Shown here piece by piece: positions 49,609 to 52,922 of a stretch of 52,922 nt of DNA. The notes under the pieces were generated by a model. That model did not search any database. It was not told the origin of the DNA and saw only the letters and a list, made by a program, of their open reading frames with translations. Made by a program: the position numbers and the translations under genes. Origin of the DNA: Candidatus Dojkabacteria bacterium (GTDB lineage: Bacteria > Patescibacteriota > Dojkabacteria > SC72 > WJKH01); the NCBI GenBank assembly GCA_014729235.1, contig WJKH01000018.1, forward strand, positions 1 to 52,922, read 5' to 3'. Each line of letters opens with the position of its first letter. Positions within the stretch are counted from its first letter, which is position 1.

Positions 49609-49746
49609 CTTAGATATGATTATAACACATTCAACGTCTCATAGTAATGAAAATTTGCGATTTGCGTTGAGGCAAGCAATTAGTTGTGACAACGTTGTTA
49701 GTAGATTGCTCTTGGCTCAATATATCCGAGATTTAAGAAACTTTGC

Positions 49747-49913
49747 TTATCAAACGAGCGAGCGTACACAAACCCGTGTGTTTGTGATACCGGTGAGAGC
49801 AGATAACGAACGGTTCACTAGTTTGCTTATCAAAAGAGTAAAACCCCCGCCATTTATGGGGTAAAAAAAAGGTCCAGGGTTTACCCTGTGGTGGTGCCCA
49901 ATCCGTTTGATAA
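49747..49913 (+). ncRNA. Candidate structured RNA element, copy S2 (homologue of 17687-17823)
   Basis: 167 nt. Perfect 10-bp terminal stem TTATCAAACG/CGTTTGATAA. It shares all conserved blocks with S1 in the same order, and has an extra ~22 nt (TTCACTAGTTTGCTTATCAA region, 49814-49836) that partly duplicates its own 5' arm. Changed pairs keep pairing: ACAAAC/GTTTGT here against ACAGA/TTTGT in S1; ACCCC/GGGGT around the CGCCATTTAT loop here against GCCA/TGGC in S1. It ends 10 bp before the -10 box of the next gene. A 94-codon plus-strand frame across R3 and S2 is probably spurious. Confidence 0.5.
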
Positions 49914-49919
49914 ACATTA

Positions 49920-49928
49920 TGATATAAT
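49920..49928 (+). promoter_or_regulatory. Extended -10 promoter of the gene at 49936 (leaderless type)
   Basis: TGATATAAT (49920-49928), with TATAAT ending 7 nt before ATG 49936. There is no good -35; its place is taken by the 3' arm of element S2. Confidence 0.6.
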
Positions 49929-49935
49929 TCTGCTT

Positions 49936-51654
49936 ATGAGAGTGACTAAAGCACAGCAGAAAAAAGTAGTACTTGGGGCTGTAATTATGGCTGTTGCTAT
50001 TCCGCTGACAGTTCTTGCATTTTATACAATTTCAAACGTTGTTTTGCGAGCAAGTCAGGAAGCCGAGCCCAAGGAAGTTGTAATTAGTAATTTGACAGAG
50101 ACTTCATTGACTATCAGCTGGGTTACGGAAGTTGATGCTGAAGGATCTCTCCAACACAACCGTGCAGGCAAGGAAGACAGTCAGGTTGTTACAGATGTCC
50201 GTGGAAGTGGAGCACGTAAGACTCATTTTGTAGAAGTCGTCGGCTTAGCTCCTGAGTCAGAATATGAATTCGCGATAAATTCAAACGGGGAGACATACAC
50301 TTCAGAAGACGGTCAGCCATTTACTTTTTCAACTCCTCCAGTTTCAGACCAGACACCGATTCCAAATCCTGTATACGGGAAGTTATCAGGGGTTGAAGGT
50401 GATGACGCACTGGTTTTATTGGTTGTTAAAGATGGTGGGAGCACTTCCTGGCCTGTTGTTTCATCCATTCGCAGCGGCGGCAATTGGAATATCGATCTGG
50501 CAGTTTTACTAAATTCTGATAAATCAGACTATATAACACCAACTGCAGATACTGAAATTACTTTGCTTGGTCAAAGCTCTGGCCGAGGCGCAATAGCCAA
50601 AGGTTTGTTTTCTGAAATGTTTAACGATAGTGGGAAGTTATCAGATTCTGAAAATTTTTCTTTGGAAGAAGGTACGGACATTATGGCGGAGATCCCTGAT
50701 TTTGCAGCAGTCTCGAGTCTGTATGCATCTAGTCCGGGTGAATCCGAAGAACCTGAGGAACCGGAGGAGCCCGACGAACCGGAGCCGGTTTACGAACCAG
50801 AACCTGTTTATGAACCTGAACCGGAGCCAGAGCCGCAAGACATTTTTACACGCCAGTTCAGGTATATTTTGGATCTACCGCTTGGAAATATCGATGTTGG
50901 AAATATTTTGGCGAATGTTACTCCAAATGTAACGACCGGTGCAGCAAGCGTAGAAATCACAAATCTTACTGATACGGGGTTTTCGGTGGTGTGGATTTCA
51001 AATGAGGCAGAAGAGGGCTATGTGGAGTATGGGACTTCCGCTGACGGATTAGATAATCAGGCTCATGATTCTCGTGACAGTGTACTGGAGAAGAGCGATT
51101 ATTATGCTCATCATGTGGATGTTACGGGAGTGCAGCCGGAGACTAAATACTATTTTGAGATTATTTCCGGCGGGGATACTATTGATAATAATGGAGCACC
51201 TTTTGAGGCTACTACTTTTGCAACCCTTAGCTCTCCGCCCCCTTATAAAACTGTTGCGGGTGTGGTAGAGGGGTTGGATGATCTGGAAGACAGTGTTGTG
51301 TTATTGCAGATCGTTGATAAAGATGGAGCAGGGTCTTCGGGAAACTCATATTTTTTTTCGACTGTGCCTGGTGAAAACGGTAGTTGGATCGCAAGTATGG
51401 GAGATGTCCGTACCGAAACCGGGAATGAATATTATGCTGCTTCCAACGATGATGTTGTAGATGCACAGCTTTTGGCTTACGCTGAAAGTGAAGGGACTCA
51501 AGCTTCAGCAGATGGGATCGAGGATAGTTCTTTGATTTTGTCAGTGAGTGCATCTGATTCCGGATCTTCTGAGATTGTTGTAAAAATACCTCCTTTGAGT
51601 GATTATGGCGTTTATTCATCAACTGCTGATTTGATTGAATCTTTGTCAAATTGA
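49936..51654 (+). CDS. Membrane-anchored protein with two fibronectin-III/PAP-N-like domains
   Basis: 572 residues from ATG 49936; a frame to 49888 crosses the promoter and is not used. An N-terminal helix (about 12-32, LGAVIMAVAIPLTVLAFYTI) anchors it. Two copies of one unit follow: residues ~45-125 ('KEVVISNLTETSLTISWVT', 'HFVEVVGLAPESEYEFAINS') and ~335-420 ('VEITNLTDTGFSVVWISNE', 'HHVDVTGVQPETKYYFEI'). Each is followed by a ~110-residue beta region beginning GKLSGVEGDDALVLL or AGVVEGLDDLEDSVVLL. They are separated by an acidic Pro-Glu repeat (residues ~270-300). No sorting signal. Related to the protein at 1657. It overlaps the convergent last gene by 9 bp. Confidence 0.78.
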   Translation: MRVTKAQQKKVVLGAVIMAVAIPLTVLAFYTISNVVLRASQEAEPKEVVISNLTETSLTISWVTEVDAEGSLQHNRAGKEDSQVVTDVRGSGARKTHFVEVVGLAPESEYEFAINSNGETYTSEDGQPFTFSTPPVSDQTPIPNPVYGKLSGVEGDDALVLLVVKDGGSTSWPVVSSIRSGGNWNIDLAVLLNSDKSDYITPTADTEITLLGQSSGRGAIAKGLFSEMFNDSGKLSDSENFSLEEGTDIMAEIPDFAAVSSLYASSPGESEEPEEPEEPDEPEPVYEPEPVYEPEPEPEPQDIFTRQFRYILDLPLGNIDVGNILANVTPNVTTGAASVEITNLTDTGFSVVWISNEAEEGYVEYGTSADGLDNQAHDSRDSVLEKSDYYAHHVDVTGVQPETKYYFEIISGGDTIDNNGAPFEATTFATLSSPPPYKTVAGVVEGLDDLEDSVVLLQIVDKDGAGSSGNSYFFSTVPGENGSWIASMGDVRTETGNEYYAASNDDVVDAQLLAYAESEGTQASADGIEDSSLILSVSASDSGSSEIVVKIPPLSDYGVYSSTADLIESLSN

Positions 51655-52922
51655 GTGTCTTGCTTTCTTTGTGGTAATAAGCTTCTTAACTGTGAGATTC
51701 AGTCCTATCAAAATTGTCTCATCTGATTTTTTCTCTACAATTAGATCATTTGCGAGGAGCTCGTACTTTGGTGAGTGAATTTTGAGCTTATATCTATTGC
51801 CCGGAAGGATAAAAATATACCTGCCTTTTGTATCTGTTTGGCCTGAGGTTACGAGCGTATCAAATTCGGCCTCGTAAACGCCGATTTCGATATTTTTTAC
51901 TGGTTTGCCACTTTGATCAGTTACTAGACCATACTTCCCTCTTTCTTTTTTGCGAAGAAGCTGTCTGTAAATGAAAAGGCCGAGGAATATTGAGAAAGTC
52001 AGTGCTGAAAAAATCTGCAATCCCCATAAAATTACCGGCATCACTGCCCCTAGAATCAGAAACACTGGACTTGTGAAAGATAGTGTTACATGCACATGGC
52101 TCTTCACTTTTTCAATTATTGAGTAATCCAAAGCTATTGAAGTACACTTTTTTATAGGATCCATTGGAATATTGATCCCAAGAGGTTTCTTGTCCTCTTG
52201 TTCAATGAATTCGCCGTAATATAAACTTGTCCTGTCACCATCTATCTTTATTGGATTGAGCTTGCTGGGAAATGTGTATCCAGTTTTCGTTGCTGAGATT
52301 TTGTACTTCCCTTTTGGAGGATTGAAAGAGAATGTTCCGTTAGTATCCGAAACTTGAGTTTCAATCAATTTATTGTTGGCCGAAAAAAGTCGTAAAATTA
52401 CGTTTGGGATTGATTCCTTTGATTTTGAGTTATAAACTTCACTCCATCTTTTACGGGAAATTATTGGAGAAAATATTGCATACCACCAAAGGAAGATAGC
52501 AAGCAGGTATGATGGAATAGTATTAAAAAAACACCAGGCTGAGGTGCATACTGCGGTGAAGATCGTTTTATTTGTACAATTCCCGCTGCAATCGCACACC
52601 TCTGCATTGAAGAAGTAAGACCACCCATAGATAAAGTCCTCCGAAGGCTTGTAGGTTATCGTGTGATAACTATCCGATGAAACTTTCGTCAAGTTTGGGT
52701 CATCAATTACTCTCGAGATTTTGTAAGGCTTAATCGTTAAATATGAAGATTTCCAGTCTGTATCGGGATAAAGCTTAAAGCTCGTCCAGTCAATTGGACT
52801 TTCATCTTGTATTTTGAGAATTATTTGTGTTTGTGCTCCTAACCCAGTCCATTTGGGGATATTTTCAAAGTACAATTCTGGAGGCTCATTGTCTTTATCT
52901 GGTTTCTTAGTAGTGTCCGGAG
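51646..52922 (-). CDS. Membrane protein with carboxypeptidase-regulatory-like domains (5' end missing)
   Basis: The minus-strand frame is open to the right edge, so only the C-terminal ~425 residues are present. The TTG at 52875 is an internal codon, not a proven start. Seen in order: a beta-rich region with Cys pairs ('CDCSGNC'), a hydrophobic pair (SYLLAIFLWWYAIFSPIIS), a carboxypeptidase-regulatory/SpaA-type domain ('NVILRLFSANNKLIETQVSD', 'GTFSFNPPKGKYKISA'), then two helices (VFLILGAVMPVILWGLQIF and FSIFLGLFIYRQLL). A second regulatory-like domain follows ('KYGLVTDQSGKPVKNIEIGV', 'DTKGRYIFILPGNRYKL'). The domain around a double membrane hairpin is like proteins linked to pili or secretion in CPR; the role is unknown. 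Confidence 0.7.
   Translation of the reverse strand, partial: PDTTKKPDKDNEPPELYFENIPKWTGLGAQTQIILKIQDESPIDWTSFKLYPDTDWKSSYLTIKPYKISRVIDDPNLTKVSSDSYHTITYKPSEDFIYGWSYFFNAEVCDCSGNCTNKTIFTAVCTSAWCFFNTIPSYLLAIFLWWYAIFSPIISRKRWSEVYNSKSKESIPNVILRLFSANNKLIETQVSDTNGTFSFNPPKGKYKISATKTGYTFPSKLNPIKIDGDRTSLYYGEFIEQEDKKPLGINIPMDPIKKCTSIALDYSIIEKVKSHVHVTLSFTSPVFLILGAVMPVILWGLQIFSALTFSIFLGLFIYRQLLRKKERGKYGLVTDQSGKPVKNIEIGVYEAEFDTLVTSGQTDTKGRYIFILPGNRYKLKIHSPKYELLANDLIVEKKSDETILIGLNLTVKKLITTKKARHSI

Noticed and set aside
49580-49864. 94-codon plus-strand frame between the DsbA-like gene and the FN3 gene
   Set aside because: It starts inside repeat R3 and ends inside element S2, shows no domain or signal, and both regions are explained by repeat and RNA-like structure.

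Overview
The window looks like a chromosomal segment of a Candidate Phyla Radiation (Patescibacteria) bacterium. This is inferred from gene content and not from a database search. The supporting signs are a reduced housekeeping set with short proteins (AlaRS without a C-terminal C-Ala domain, ThrRS without editing domains, IF-2 without a long N-terminal region), a PrgI/TraC-N/VirB4 cluster, sortase-linked surface proteins, several membrane-anchored fibronectin-III/Ig-like proteins, and many genes with no visible Shine-Dalgarno sequence. Dojkabacteria/WS6 or a related lineage is a guess. The genetic code appears standard: TGA is used as a stop, for example in the UDG and dnaJ genes. The DNA is AT-rich. 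I saw no rRNA, tRNA, CRISPR array or transposase gene.

Layout. (1) 1-4236: two surface proteins, the first cut by the window edge and ending in an LSETG sorting signal. (2) 4237-5486: a block of structured repeats running into an Fe-S uracil-DNA glycosylase gene with no normal start codon. (3) 5489-9906 (-): a PrgI / TraC-N / VirB4 / small-protein operon. (4) 9999-17597: a nucleotidyltransferase (+), then recF, lepA, two membrane-anchored glycosyltransferases, two small membrane proteins and rpsT (-). (5) 17687-18770: a structured RNA-like element and two small anchored exported proteins. (6) 18823-26876 (-): holA, an LCP protein, mltG, ruvX, alaS behind a T-box leader, and thrS behind a leader peptide with two Thr codons. 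(7) 26953-31577 (-): a sortase, a solute-binding protein and a large Ser/Thr-rich surface protein in one operon. (8) 31614-37541 (+): dnaJ, then nusA-ylxR-infB and a degenerate DHH protein. (9) 37633-40383: a secreted propeller-like protein and a sortase-anchored protein separated by one in-frame TAA. (10) 40542-45192: rpsO, pnp, and rsmB-like/rsmE on the other strand. (11) 45458-52922: further repeat copies, a DUF4153-like membrane protein, a small coiled-coil protein, a DsbA-like protein whose halves are in reversed order, a second copy of the RNA-like element, and two surface proteins, the last cut by the edge.

How it fits together. The glycosyltransferases, LCP protein, MltG, sortase and repeat-rich exported proteins would build and decorate the envelope. 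recF, holA, ruvX and UDG serve replication and repair. nusA/ylxR/infB, rpsO/pnp, rpsT, lepA, RsmE and the RsmB-like enzyme serve transcription, translation and RNA metabolism.

Most notable points: (a) a family of about 146-bp elements in three full copies plus partial ones, with covarying terminal inverted repeats; (b) a second, unrelated 137-167-nt RNA-like element in two copies, each just upstream of a promoter; (c) a DsbA-like protein with cis-Pro before CPFC, as in a circular permutation; (d) a T-box before alaS and a putative Thr-codon leader peptide before thrS; (e) seven promoters whose -10 box lies 6-8 nt before an ATG, suggesting leaderless mRNAs.
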